A stretch of DNA of 64,000 nt, taken from contig JAPFBR010000001.1 of NCBI GenBank assembly GCA_035798135.1, positions 620,001 through 684,000 of the forward strand, given 5' to 3'. A program made the position numbers and the translations under genes. Below, piece after piece: positions 53,009 through 62,217 of the stretch. Under the pieces are notes generated by a model. That model had not been told where the DNA came from and did not search any database. It saw nothing but the letters and a program-made list of their open reading frames with translations. The stretch's first letter is position 1. Each line of letters begins with the position of its first letter. The DNA is from Sediminicola sp035798135. GTDB lineage: Bacteria > Bacteroidota > Bacteroidia > Flavobacteriales > Flavobacteriaceae.

Positions 53009-55030
53009 ATGGATGAAATCATAGAGCAGGTAATGCATCATTTTAAATTGCCACTGGAAAAACCTGTGCTCATATTTTCATTGATCCTATTTGTCATTTT
53101 ACTGGTTCCCATCCTAATGAACAAATTAAGAATCCCGGGGATTATAGGGCTAATCATTTCCGGTGCCGTCATTGGTCCCAATGGGTTTAATTTATTGGAG
53201 AAAAGCCTTTTCGTGGATCTCTTTTCCACCATTGGACTACTTTATATCATGTTCATTGCAGGATTGGATCTGGACCTTAATGATTTTAAGACCAACAGGA
53301 ACAAAAGTATTTGGTTTGGGCTATTTACATTCAGCATTCCCTTAGGGATTGGGTTTCCCGTGTGTTATTATTTTTTGGGATATGGTTTTAATGCAAGTCT
53401 GTTGACCGCTAGCATGTTTGCGACCCATACCTTGGTGACCTATCCTATTGTGAGTAAGCTCGGAATCACTAAAAATCAGGAGGTCGCCATCACTGTTGGG
53501 GGGACTATTTTAACCGATACTGCAGTGCTTATTATTTTAGCGGTGTTGGTAGGGTCCCATGAAGGGAATTTAACCTATGTTTTTTGGATCAAACTCATCA
53601 TTTCCCTTGTAATTTTTATGGGGATCATGTTTGGGGTGGTTCCTCGGGTTTCCAAATGGTTTTTTAAGAAATTGGAAAGTGAAAAACACTCCCATTATAT
53701 TTTTGTTCTGGCCATTGTCTTTTTTGCCGCTTTCATGGCCGAATTGGCGGGGGTAGAACCTATTATAGGTGCTTTTGTGGCCGGACTTGCACTTAACAGG
53801 CTTATCCCTCACTCTTCTGTTCTTATGAACCGCATAGAATTTATTGGAAACGCACTTTTCATTCCTTTTTTCTTGATCAGTGTTGGAATGTTGGTAGATT
53901 ATAGGGTAATCCTAAGCGGACCCATGGCGCTGGTCGTTGCAGCTACATTAACTGTGGTGGCCATTTTTGGCAAATGGCTTGCCGCCTTTTTTACACAATT
54001 GATATTTAAGTATTCCAAATTACAAAGGAGACTCATTTTTGGCCTGAGCAGTTCCCATGCAGCGGCAACCTTGGCGGTTATATTAGTGGGGTATCGGGCT
54101 AAAATTTTGGATGAAAACATATTGAACGGTACGGTGATCTTAATATTGGCAACCTGTATTGTAGCTTCATTTGTTACGGAACGAGCTGCGAAAAGCTTGG
54201 TGGTTGCCATGGAGGACGAAACGTATTCCCAGACAAAAAGCCCGGTGATTAATGAGCATATCCTACTGCCAATCGCCAACAATATCAACTTGGAAAAGGC
54301 TTTGGATTTTGCCCTGCTGATCAAGGAAAAAAAGTCCAGTTATCCACTTTCCATCCTTACTGTGGTCCCCAATAATAGGGAGGCGGAAAGGAACATTGCC
54401 AGAGCAAGGCAGAAACTAAAGCAACTGATAGACCACGCCACAGCCTCAGAAACAAGGGCAGAGGTCATCGCGGCCATAGATTTCAATATTTTTAGTGGCA
54501 TTGCTAGAACGGCCCGTGAAATAATGGCCAATATTATTATACTTGGATGGCCCCAACGCATAGGGATCATTGATCAGTTTTTTGGCAAGAAATTAGAGGT
54601 GCTACTTACCAACACGGACAAAACGGTTTTTGTTTGTCATTTTGAACAGCCCTTAGCCAACCACAAAAGACTTATTGTGGTTTTGCCCCCATTGGCGGAA
54701 TTGGAACAGGGATTTGATAACTGGATGGGAAAGCTCACCAGGTTGTCTTCCGAGCTGGGAATTGGAGTATTGTTTTTTTGCAATACCGAGACGGAGAAGG
54801 CTATTGGGAGATATAATATAAGGCATAAGCTCACCCAACAGTACAGGTTTCAAAATCTTGATATTTGGGAAGCTTTTTTAGAAGGGAAGCATAACATTGA
54901 AAGAGAGGATCTTTTGCTTTTGGTATCGTCAAGGAGAAGTGGTATCTCCTACCTTTCATTGATGGATAATCTACCGGGAAAACTGGAAGAAAAGTATTTG
55001 GATACCAGTAAAATTATTATTTATCCGTAA
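53009..55030 (+). CDS. CPA2-family cation:proton antiporter with Usp-like C-terminal domain
   Basis: The 673-residue protein has about twelve membrane segments in residues ~20-390, with CPA2 motifs such as IGLIISGAVIGPNGFNLL and EPIIGAFVAGLALNR. After about residue 410 a soluble region resembles a tandem universal-stress-type domain (EHILLPIANNINLEKALDFA, NIIILGWPQRIG). It moves Na+ or K+ against H+. It is the first gene of an ion-transport island and faces the SulP gene. A near-consensus promoter (TATATTTA) lies near 52972. Confidence 0.88.
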   Translation: MDEIIEQVMHHFKLPLEKPVLIFSLILFVILLVPILMNKLRIPGIIGLIISGAVIGPNGFNLLEKSLFVDLFSTIGLLYIMFIAGLDLDLNDFKTNRNKSIWFGLFTFSIPLGIGFPVCYYFLGYGFNASLLTASMFATHTLVTYPIVSKLGITKNQEVAITVGGTILTDTAVLIILAVLVGSHEGNLTYVFWIKLIISLVIFMGIMFGVVPRVSKWFFKKLESEKHSHYIFVLAIVFFAAFMAELAGVEPIIGAFVAGLALNRLIPHSSVLMNRIEFIGNALFIPFFLISVGMLVDYRVILSGPMALVVAATLTVVAIFGKWLAAFFTQLIFKYSKLQRRLIFGLSSSHAAATLAVILVGYRAKILDENILNGTVILILATCIVASFVTERAAKSLVVAMEDETYSQTKSPVINEHILLPIANNINLEKALDFALLIKEKKSSYPLSILTVVPNNREAERNIARARQKLKQLIDHATASETRAEVIAAIDFNIFSGIARTAREIMANIIILGWPQRIGIIDQFFGKKLEVLLTNTDKTVFVCHFEQPLANHKRLIVVLPPLAELEQGFDNWMGKLTRLSSELGIGVLFFCNTETEKAIGRYNIRHKLTQQYRFQNLDIWEAFLEGKHNIEREDLLLLVSSRRSGISYLSLMDNLPGKLEEKYLDTSKIIIYP

Positions 55031-55123
55031 TGGTCGGATTACCCTTTTTAGAAATAACGATTTTATGTTTATAACGTTCGGGATCACAATTTCATGCGCT
55101 CCGCGCTCAGGGCCTATAAAAAA

Positions 55124-57352
55124 TTACACTACTTTTTCAAATGGTTGTAAGACATGAATTAGCTGTTGTCCAAAGTAGATCATGGCCTTAATTTCCTGAA
55201 CGCTCAATAAACGCTCTTTTTTCTGGATCAACAATGTAGTGCCGTTGGACTCTACATGATAGTATGGGTTGCTTTCAAAAAACAATATGAGCTCATCGGT
55301 GAAGAGCTCTTCCAGGGCGGGAATATTCTCACCACTCAAATAGAACCGTTTATTGAAGTCTGGATGGTTTTTTATCTGAATATCCTCAAAACCGGCAAGG
55401 TGATATACGAAATGAAGTAGCCCCTCCCTATCCAAGGAAAATATGGGGATGGTATTCTGTAAATGAACATGAACAATGGTAGTCTTCACCACTTCCTTGG
55501 CAATGAACTCCCCTTCCGTAAACTCAACGTCGAATACATTGAATATACCTTCGGGGTCTGACAAATGGTTGTAGAGGTAATTTATTTTTCTGGTTTGGAA
55601 AAAAACAAAATGATCCAGGAAATGGGTATTGGAGCTTTTATTGGGGATATAATTCCAATGGTACTCTTTGGCCGTTGCCTTAAGTTGGTTTTGACGTTTT
55701 GTGAAATAGCGTTCTATAGGCTTTAAGGAACGGAAGGGTAAAATTTTTCGTATTGCAAATGGATGCTTGGAATCGGCCTCGTGTTTGTCCAGCCCTATAA
55801 TTTCCAAACTTCCACCTTTCCCAGTAAATGTGTCTGCATAATTTTCCAATCCCTCCATAACCGTATGGTCCACGAAACTGCACATGGAAAAGTCAAGAAT
55901 AACATTCTCGGATTCGGGAATCATATCCAATTTATACTTCAGTTTATTGAAATTGAGAAAGCTGCAAAAATATTTGACACTTACATAGTAGTTGCCACCA
56001 ATTTCTTCCTTAAAAAGCAGCACGTTTGGTTTAAATAGATGACTAAAGAACAACCCAAAACTCTTATTGATCATGATATGGATCAAAATCGTGATCAGGA
56101 TTCCGGCACTGATACCAGTAATCAGATTGGTAAACAATGTGGTGATCAACGTGGTAAGAAAAATGGCGATTTGTTCTTTTCCGATTTTAGCAATTTTTCG
56201 AAAGTTTTTTGGAGTTGCCAATTTATAACCCGTGTATACCAAGATGGCTGCTAGAGCTGCCAATGGAATTTTACGCAGTTGATCTTGAAAAAGCAGGACA
56301 AAGAGGACCAAGAACAAACCATGGAACAGATTGGAAGATCTATTACTGGCTCTATTGTTGACGTTTACGGAGCTTCTGGCGATTACCGTGACCACATTCA
56401 GGCCTCCCAAAAGCCCACTGGCAATTGTTGCCACCCCCAATGCCTTTAAATCCTTGTTGACATTGGACCTTCTGTTCTCCGGGTCCAATTTGTCCACGGC
56501 CTTAATACTCAATAGGGACTCAATGCTCGAAATTAAGGTTATGGCAAAAACAACGACCACAAATTCTTTTTTAAAGACTAAGGAAAAATCTGGAAATGCC
56601 AGGTTGGAAAACACGTCATTTGGGATGTCTACCAAGAATGATCCTTCCAAAGGATATTTGATGTTCATAGGTACCAATACATAACTAAAGCCTACGGTAA
56701 GGATCAAGATCCACATTGGAGCAGGAATCAACTGGAAATATTGGTTTCTAATTTTAGAATAGAAAATCATTATAAAAAGACTCAATACCCCAATTCCTCC
56801 AGCGATATGTTCCGCGGTGTTGTTCGAACTCAGCAGGCCCAATATCCCTTCGGGAATTTGGAGCAAAAGCGATAAAATACTACCATGCTCATTGTTGTGC
56901 CCAATCATGATATGAAATTGCTTCGCGAGTATCCCCAAACCTATGGCCGCGAGCATCCCTTCAATGGCAGAGGCGGGGAAGAAATCGGCCAATCTGCCCA
57001 TTTTTAAAAATCCCAAGAGCAACATCAGGACTCCTGAGAAAACAATGGCAGCCAATGTAAATAGATATCCTTGGTAGAGATCGCCATTGGCAAGGGTGGA
57101 TATTGCGCCCAACAAAACAATGACCAGCCCATTGCCCGGCCCTGTAATGGTCACATTGGACCCCCCAAGAATGGAGACCACGATACCACCAACAACAGCA
57201 GCTATGATCCCGGAAATTGGGGGTGCGTCGCTGGCTATGGCCAACCCCAGACCAAGCGGGAGGGCAATTAGGGAAACCACAAATCCTGAAAAAATATTCT
57301 TAGGCAGGTCGTGGATAAAGTTTTTGGTCTGGCTGGGTTTTCTTGGTGTCAA
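55124..57352 (-). CDS. SulP-family anion transporter with STAS domain and extra C-terminal region
   Basis: The 742-residue protein has the SulP membrane domain (about 15-430), with FSGFVVSLIALPLGLGLAIASD and the repeat GGIVVSILGGSNVTITGPG. A STAS domain follows at about 465-560 (NVILDFSMCSFVDHTVMEG). An additional ~170-residue C-terminal region has no recognised motif. SulP proteins carry sulfate, bicarbonate or other anions. The start ATG overlaps the Usp stop by 4 bp (ATGA), so they are one unit. Flanking Na+/H+ antiporters suggest a Na+- or pH-linked role such as bicarbonate uptake, which is inference. Confidence 0.9.
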   Translation of the reverse strand: MTPRKPSQTKNFIHDLPKNIFSGFVVSLIALPLGLGLAIASDAPPISGIIAAVVGGIVVSILGGSNVTITGPGNGLVIVLLGAISTLANGDLYQGYLFTLAAIVFSGVLMLLLGFLKMGRLADFFPASAIEGMLAAIGLGILAKQFHIMIGHNNEHGSILSLLLQIPEGILGLLSSNNTAEHIAGGIGVLSLFIMIFYSKIRNQYFQLIPAPMWILILTVGFSYVLVPMNIKYPLEGSFLVDIPNDVFSNLAFPDFSLVFKKEFVVVVFAITLISSIESLLSIKAVDKLDPENRRSNVNKDLKALGVATIASGLLGGLNVVTVIARSSVNVNNRASNRSSNLFHGLFLVLFVLLFQDQLRKIPLAALAAILVYTGYKLATPKNFRKIAKIGKEQIAIFLTTLITTLFTNLITGISAGILITILIHIMINKSFGLFFSHLFKPNVLLFKEEIGGNYYVSVKYFCSFLNFNKLKYKLDMIPESENVILDFSMCSFVDHTVMEGLENYADTFTGKGGSLEIIGLDKHEADSKHPFAIRKILPFRSLKPIERYFTKRQNQLKATAKEYHWNYIPNKSSNTHFLDHFVFFQTRKINYLYNHLSDPEGIFNVFDVEFTEGEFIAKEVVKTTIVHVHLQNTIPIFSLDREGLLHFVYHLAGFEDIQIKNHPDFNKRFYLSGENIPALEELFTDELILFFESNPYYHVESNGTTLLIQKKERLLSVQEIKAMIYFGQQLIHVLQPFEKVV

Positions 57353-58212
57353 GGTTGGTTTCGTATAATCAATAAATCGGTTGGTAAATCGGATAAAATA
57401 TATTCAATGTCATGTGGAAAAATACGGTCAAAAATGGTCGATTTCGAAGGTTCGTTCATGACCAATAGGTCGGCACGGACCACTTCGGCATAATGGCCAA
57501 TGGAATACCCTCTTTTTCCGAAAATACTTTGATTCTTAATTTTTATGGACTGTGTGAATATTTTTGGGAGGGCGCTTACAATCTTACGGACTCGAGATTT
57601 TTCCCTGTTCTTTAAGCGCTCCTTGATTATGGAAGCTCTTTTAAGGGAACGGTCATCTTCAACTGCTACATGAATCTCCTTGTTCAAAATTTCTTCCACG
57701 ATGGTAATTTGCTTTGCGCCCAAAGTATTGGCCACATAAAAGGCATTGGCTATTGTTTTTGCGGTATTCGGCGCATTAAGGCCATTCACCACCAAATGGT
57801 TACAGGGGACGCGTATCTCGGCTGGCCTGATGAGTAGGAGAACGGAACAGGACACCTGCCGCGTTAATTTCCTGGCTATGGATCCCACATAAAACCGGTA
57901 CATGTTTTCATGTTGGAGGGCACCAAGGACCAAAAGATCAATTTTGAAATCATCGCAAGCTTTACGAATAGTCTTGATTGGCTTCCCTTCTTTCCATTGT
58001 ATTTCTATTGAAAGGGCAAGGGGCTCTATCTCCTGCAATAAGATATTGATTTCGGCTTCTTTCTCCTTGGTTTTTTCACCTACGTGCAGCAGAATTAATT
58101 TGGCGTTGAAAAAATGGGCGATACGGGTAGTCTCCAGAAGGTTTATTTTGAGTTTTGGCGAAAACGCAAAACCAAATAAAATTTTCTTAAAAGTATGGCT
58201 ACCATCGTTCAT
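57349..58212 (-). CDS. Universal stress protein, tandem Usp domains
   Basis: The 287-residue protein opens KKILFGFAFSPKLKINLL, a Usp-fold strand and loop. The first domain (about 8-145) ends in DLLVLGALQHENMYRFYVGSIARKL, quoted by its end GSIARKL, with CSVLLLIRP. The second (about 150-285) is diverged, with ADLLVMNEPS and DLLIIRNQP. Usp proteins bind nucleotides and respond to stress. The overlap with the SulP gene (4 bp) suggests it modulates that transporter. The CPA1 antiporter diverges 109 bp away. Confidence 0.85.
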   Translation of the reverse strand: MNDGSHTFKKILFGFAFSPKLKINLLETTRIAHFFNAKLILLHVGEKTKEKEAEINILLQEIEPLALSIEIQWKEGKPIKTIRKACDDFKIDLLVLGALQHENMYRFYVGSIARKLTRQVSCSVLLLIRPAEIRVPCNHLVVNGLNAPNTAKTIANAFYVANTLGAKQITIVEEILNKEIHVAVEDDRSLKRASIIKERLKNREKSRVRKIVSALPKIFTQSIKIKNQSIFGKRGYSIGHYAEVVRADLLVMNEPSKSTIFDRIFPHDIEYILSDLPTDLLIIRNQP

Positions 58213-58321
58213 AAATCCCGTTTAGGCCCCAATATAATAAATAATAAACTAGAGCGCTACCACGATGTGTTTGAGCACACATTTTTAAAATAAAAACGTT
58301 AAATTTCACAAAAAAAATTGA

Positions 58322-60178
58322 ATGGTTGAATTAGCGGGGATTATTATACTTGGAATTATAGCCCAATGGGTGGCATGGAGATTAAAACTACCGGCTATTT
58401 TACCATTGATATTGATAGGGCTTTTTGTTGGTCCCGTTTCTACTCTGATAAGCGATAATGGTGATAAATGGATAGAACCAATATGGAATGGCGAAAAAGG
58501 ACTGTTCCCGGGGGAAGGACTCTATTATTTTGTTTCCTTGGCCATCAGCATTATTCTTTTTGAGGGTGGACTAACCTTGAAGCGTTCGGAAATTGCCAAT
58601 ATAGGTCCTGTAATCACCAAATTGATAACCCTAGGCTCCTTGGTGACATTTTTTGGCGCCGGGATGGCGGCACATTTTATTTTTGACTTGAGCTGGCAAG
58701 TTTCTTTCTTAATATCGGGCCTAATCATTGTAACGGGCCCCACTGTGATTACCCCAATCCTAAGGAACATTCCTCTAAAAAAAGATGTTTCCGCCGTTTT
58801 AAAATGGGAGGGGATCCTTATAGACCCCATTGGCGCATTGGTAGCTGTATTGGTTTTTGAATTTATAAGTGTTGGGGAGGGTCAGGCCTATACGCAAACT
58901 GCTTTGATCGAGTTTGGAAAAATCCTCCTCTTCGGCATTACTTTCGGATTTACGTTTGCCCATGCCTTGGCCTTTGCCATTAAAAAGAATTTAATTCCCC
59001 ATTACCTGCTCAATGTAGTGTCGCTATCAGTAGTCCTACTGGTCTTTGTAGCGTCGGATCTATTTGCACATGAATCTGGGCTATTGGCCGTAGTGATTAT
59101 GGGCCTTGTGATGGGCAACATCAATCTTCCTAATATTAAGGAATTATTGTATTTCAAGGAATCCCTAAGTGTATTATTGATATCTATCTTATTCATATTA
59201 TTGGCAGCCAATATCAACATTCAAGAACTGGAGCTTATTTTTAATTGGCAAATGATTGTTCTTTTGGCCATCATTGTTTTTGTGATCAGACCCCTGGGAG
59301 TATTTCTCAGTACCGCAGGATCGGACCTTGATCTTAATGAAAAATTGTTTATTAGTTGGGTTGGACCAAGAGGAATTGTGGCAGCGGGAATAGCATCGCT
59401 TTTTGGATCCAAGTTATTGGCCAGTGGGGAACCTGGGGCCGAATACATAACCCCAGTGGTATTTACGGTAGTTTTGGGGACGGTGCTGCTAAATGCGACT
59501 ACTGCAAGACTATTTGCAAAGTTGGTTGGGGTATTTCTGACCAAGTCTGAAGGGATATTGATCATTGGGGCATCCAAGGCTTCAAGGTTGATTGCAGCGT
59601 ACCTACATAAAAACAAACGACATGTTGTGCTTATAGACAACAACCAATCCAATATAGATAAGGCAAAGAAAATGGGATTGGAGGCGATGACAGCAAATAT
59701 TTATTCCGATTCCCTGACCGATAATATTGAATTGAACGATATGGGTTACTTGATGGCACTTACCGGAAATTCTGATATCAACCTGTTTGCCATTAAAAAA
59801 TTCAAAGACCAGTTTGGGGAGAATGGTTCCTTCCGTTTGGTATCGGGAGATGAGATGAACGACCCTAAGACCAATCCAAAAGAAGGCCTATTTTCCCATA
59901 CAGATGATTTTATCAAGTTGACGGAAGCTTCGAGGCTCTTCCCGTCCATACATGAGGTTGACGTTAAGGATAAGGAACACTATGAGGGGCTAATTGAGAT
60001 CACCAAATCAGAAAAGAATATGGTGCCCATATTTTTAAAGTCGGAGGATGGCGATTTAAAAATAATTTCTTCTTTCAGCAAAGAATTTGAAGATATAGGA
60101 GCAGGATCGAAGTTGGTTTATCTAGGTAAAATGCTGGAACCTGAGAAAGACAATACCAGTCCGGAAGAGGATATATAA
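58322..60178 (+). CDS. CPA1-family sodium:proton antiporter with TrkA-N-type nucleotide domain
   Basis: The 618-residue protein has about twelve membrane segments in residues ~1-400 with ITGPTVITPILRN-like CPA1 sequence (VTGPTVITPILRNI) and ISWVGPRGIVAAGIASLFG. A Rossmann TrkA-N/RCK-like domain follows at about 407-540 (GILIIGASKASRLIAAYL, HVVLIDNNQSNIDKAKK). It exchanges Na+ for H+, probably gated by a nucleotide. It is the last gene of the ion-transport island and ends at a bidirectional terminator. Confidence 0.9.
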   Translation: MVELAGIIILGIIAQWVAWRLKLPAILPLILIGLFVGPVSTLISDNGDKWIEPIWNGEKGLFPGEGLYYFVSLAISIILFEGGLTLKRSEIANIGPVITKLITLGSLVTFFGAGMAAHFIFDLSWQVSFLISGLIIVTGPTVITPILRNIPLKKDVSAVLKWEGILIDPIGALVAVLVFEFISVGEGQAYTQTALIEFGKILLFGITFGFTFAHALAFAIKKNLIPHYLLNVVSLSVVLLVFVASDLFAHESGLLAVVIMGLVMGNINLPNIKELLYFKESLSVLLISILFILLAANINIQELELIFNWQMIVLLAIIVFVIRPLGVFLSTAGSDLDLNEKLFISWVGPRGIVAAGIASLFGSKLLASGEPGAEYITPVVFTVVLGTVLLNATTARLFAKLVGVFLTKSEGILIIGASKASRLIAAYLHKNKRHVVLIDNNQSNIDKAKKMGLEAMTANIYSDSLTDNIELNDMGYLMALTGNSDINLFAIKKFKDQFGENGSFRLVSGDEMNDPKTNPKEGLFSHTDDFIKLTEASRLFPSIHEVDVKDKEHYEGLIEITKSEKNMVPIFLKSEDGDLKIISSFSKEFEDIGAGSKLVYLGKMLEPEKDNTSPEEDI

Positions 60179-60190
60179 AGCCGGCACATA

Positions 60191-60220
60191 AAAAACCCCA
60201 AGAATTTTCTTGGGGTTTTT
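60191..60220. terminator. Bidirectional terminator between antiporter and lepA
   Basis: AAAAACCCCAAGAA and TTCTTGGGGTTTTT are perfect reverse complements with a 2-base gap, with T-runs on both strands. The genes are convergent. Confidence 0.92.
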
Positions 60221-60223
60221 CTT

Positions 60224-62020
60224 TTAATCGTTAAGTTTTAATACAGCCATAAATGCCTGCTGGGGTATTTCTACGTTTCCAACCAGACGCATACGCTTCT
60301 TACCTTTCTTTTGTTTTTCTAAAAGTTTACGTTTTCGTGAAATATCCCCTCCATAACATTTTGCCGTTACATCTTTACGAAGCGCTTTAATGGTTTCGCG
60401 AGAAATAATTTTTGCACCAATGGCTGCCTGAATCGGGATGTCGAATTGTTGCCTTGGAATCAGCTCCTTCAACTTCTCGCACATCTTTTTACCGATATGG
60501 GCTGCATTATCCGCATGAATCAAGGAAGAAAGGGCATCCACAGGTTGGGCATTCAATAGAATGTCCACACGCACCAATTTTGAAGTGCGCAGTCCTATAG
60601 GGGAATAATCAAAAGAGGCATATCCTTTAGAAACCGTTTTTAATCTGTCATAGAAATCAAAAACGATTTCTGCCAAGGGCATATCAAAAGATAATTCCAC
60701 ACGTTCAGGGGTCAAATAGGTCTGATGTGTAATAACTCCCCTTTTGTCAATACATAGGGACATAACATTTCCTACAAAATCGGCCTTGGTGATAATAGTA
60801 GCTTTTATATAAGGCTCTTCAACATGGTCCAAGGTAGAAGGGTCTGGAAGGTCTGTGGGGTTGTTCACAATTACCGGAACCGTTGGCTCCTTGCGGGTGA
60901 AGGCATGGTAACTTACGTTGGGCACGGTGGTGATCACGGTCATATCAAATTCACGCTCCAAGCGTTCCTGAATGATTTCCATGTGCAGCATCCCTAGGAA
61001 GCCACAACGGAATCCAAAGCCTAGGGCCGCACTACTTTCAGGTAGAAATACCAAGGAGGCATCGTTCAATTGCAATTTCTCCATTGAAGAGCGCAATTCT
61101 TCAAAGTCTTCTGTATCCACGGGATAAATTCCAGCGAAAACCATTGGTTTTACATCCTCGAACCCACTGATCGGGTTTATTGTTGGTTTTGCAAAATCCG
61201 TAATGGTATCACCTACCTTTACTTCCCTCGCGTCCTTTATTCCTGTAATTAGGTAACCCACATCCCCGGCCTTGATCACTTGCTTGGGATGTTGCGTAAG
61301 TTTTAAGGTGCCCACTTCATCAGCAAAATAACTCTTACCAGTAGCGACAAATTTTATTTTCTGTCCTTTTTTTATTTCGCCGTTAATGACTCTAAAATAG
61401 GTTTCTACCCCTCGGAAAGGATTATAGACAGAATCGAATACCAAAGCCTGTAAAGGTTCGTCAAGCACCCCCTTAGGGGGAGGGATACGGTCTATAATGG
61501 CCGTAAGTATCTCCTGTATTCCCAATCCTGTTTTGGCACTGGCCGGAATTACATCTTCGGGCTTGCAGCCCAACAATTCCACAATATCATCCGTTACCTC
61601 TTCCGGATTGGCGCTTGGAAGATCTACCTTGTTCAAAACAGGGATTATTTCCAGGTCGTTTTCCAAAGCCAAATAAAGATTGGAAATGGTCTGTGCCTGA
61701 ATGCTCTGTGCGGCATCAACAATAAGTAAAGCCCCTTCACAGGCAGCAATGGACCTAGAGACCTCATAGGAGAAATCAACATGGCCAGGGGTGTCTATCA
61801 AATTTAGAATATATTGTTCCCCGTTATGTGTGTAGTCCATTTGTATGGCATGGCTCTTTATGGTTATTCCACGCTCTCTTTCCAAATCCATACTATCCAA
61901 TAGCTGGTCTTGCTTTTCACGATCGGTCACGGAGCCTGTAAACTCCAATAACCTATCCGCCAAGGTACTTTTACCATGGTCTATATGCGCAATAATGCAG
62001 AAGTTTCTAATATTCTTCAT
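60224..62020 (-). CDS. lepA: Elongation factor 4 (LepA)
   Basis: Taken from the ATG at 62020 (598 residues, the usual LepA length). An upstream frame to 62053 adds 11 residues lacking family likeness. The GTPase motifs are AHIDHGKST (G1), DTPGHVDF (G3), NKVDL (G4) and SAKTG (G5). Elongation-factor domains II-V and the LepA-specific C-terminus (KKRMRLVGNVEIPQQAFM) follow. It back-translocates or helps rescue stalled ribosomes. It is monocistronic, with a possible TATATTTG -7 element at plus 62068-62075. Confidence 0.97.
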   Translation of the reverse strand: MKNIRNFCIIAHIDHGKSTLADRLLEFTGSVTDREKQDQLLDSMDLERERGITIKSHAIQMDYTHNGEQYILNLIDTPGHVDFSYEVSRSIAACEGALLIVDAAQSIQAQTISNLYLALENDLEIIPVLNKVDLPSANPEEVTDDIVELLGCKPEDVIPASAKTGLGIQEILTAIIDRIPPPKGVLDEPLQALVFDSVYNPFRGVETYFRVINGEIKKGQKIKFVATGKSYFADEVGTLKLTQHPKQVIKAGDVGYLITGIKDAREVKVGDTITDFAKPTINPISGFEDVKPMVFAGIYPVDTEDFEELRSSMEKLQLNDASLVFLPESSAALGFGFRCGFLGMLHMEIIQERLEREFDMTVITTVPNVSYHAFTRKEPTVPVIVNNPTDLPDPSTLDHVEEPYIKATIITKADFVGNVMSLCIDKRGVITHQTYLTPERVELSFDMPLAEIVFDFYDRLKTVSKGYASFDYSPIGLRTSKLVRVDILLNAQPVDALSSLIHADNAAHIGKKMCEKLKELIPRQQFDIPIQAAIGAKIISRETIKALRKDVTAKCYGGDISRKRKLLEKQKKGKKRMRLVGNVEIPQQAFMAVLKLND

Positions 62021-62067
62021 ATAATGATGTAAGTGAAATAGCCTAATCAACACGTTTTAAGCAGATG

Positions 62068-62075
62068 CAAATATA
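62068..62075 (-). promoter_or_regulatory. Possible -7 element of the lepA promoter
   Basis: CAAATATA on the plus strand reads TATATTTG on the minus strand, matching TAnnTTTG 48 bp before the start. No TTG stands at the expected upstream distance. Confidence 0.35.
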
Positions 62076-62191
62076 CTTTATTTGACCTGCATAAAATATC
62101 GGTTCCCGAGAAATTAGCACCAAACGACCAGAATGGAGTTAATAAGCGCTGAGATTACAAAATTTGTAGTAGAACACTTCAAAAATTTTCT

Positions 62192-62199
62192 TAGATTTG
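62192..62199 (+). promoter_or_regulatory. Probable -7 element upstream of the beta-barrel gene
   Basis: TAGATTTG matches TAnnTTTG, 18 bp before the TTG start. The nearest upstream TTG gives a 25-bp spacer, which is too long for certainty. Confidence 0.4.
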
Positions 62200-62217
62200 G
62201 AGCCCAACCAGATAAAC

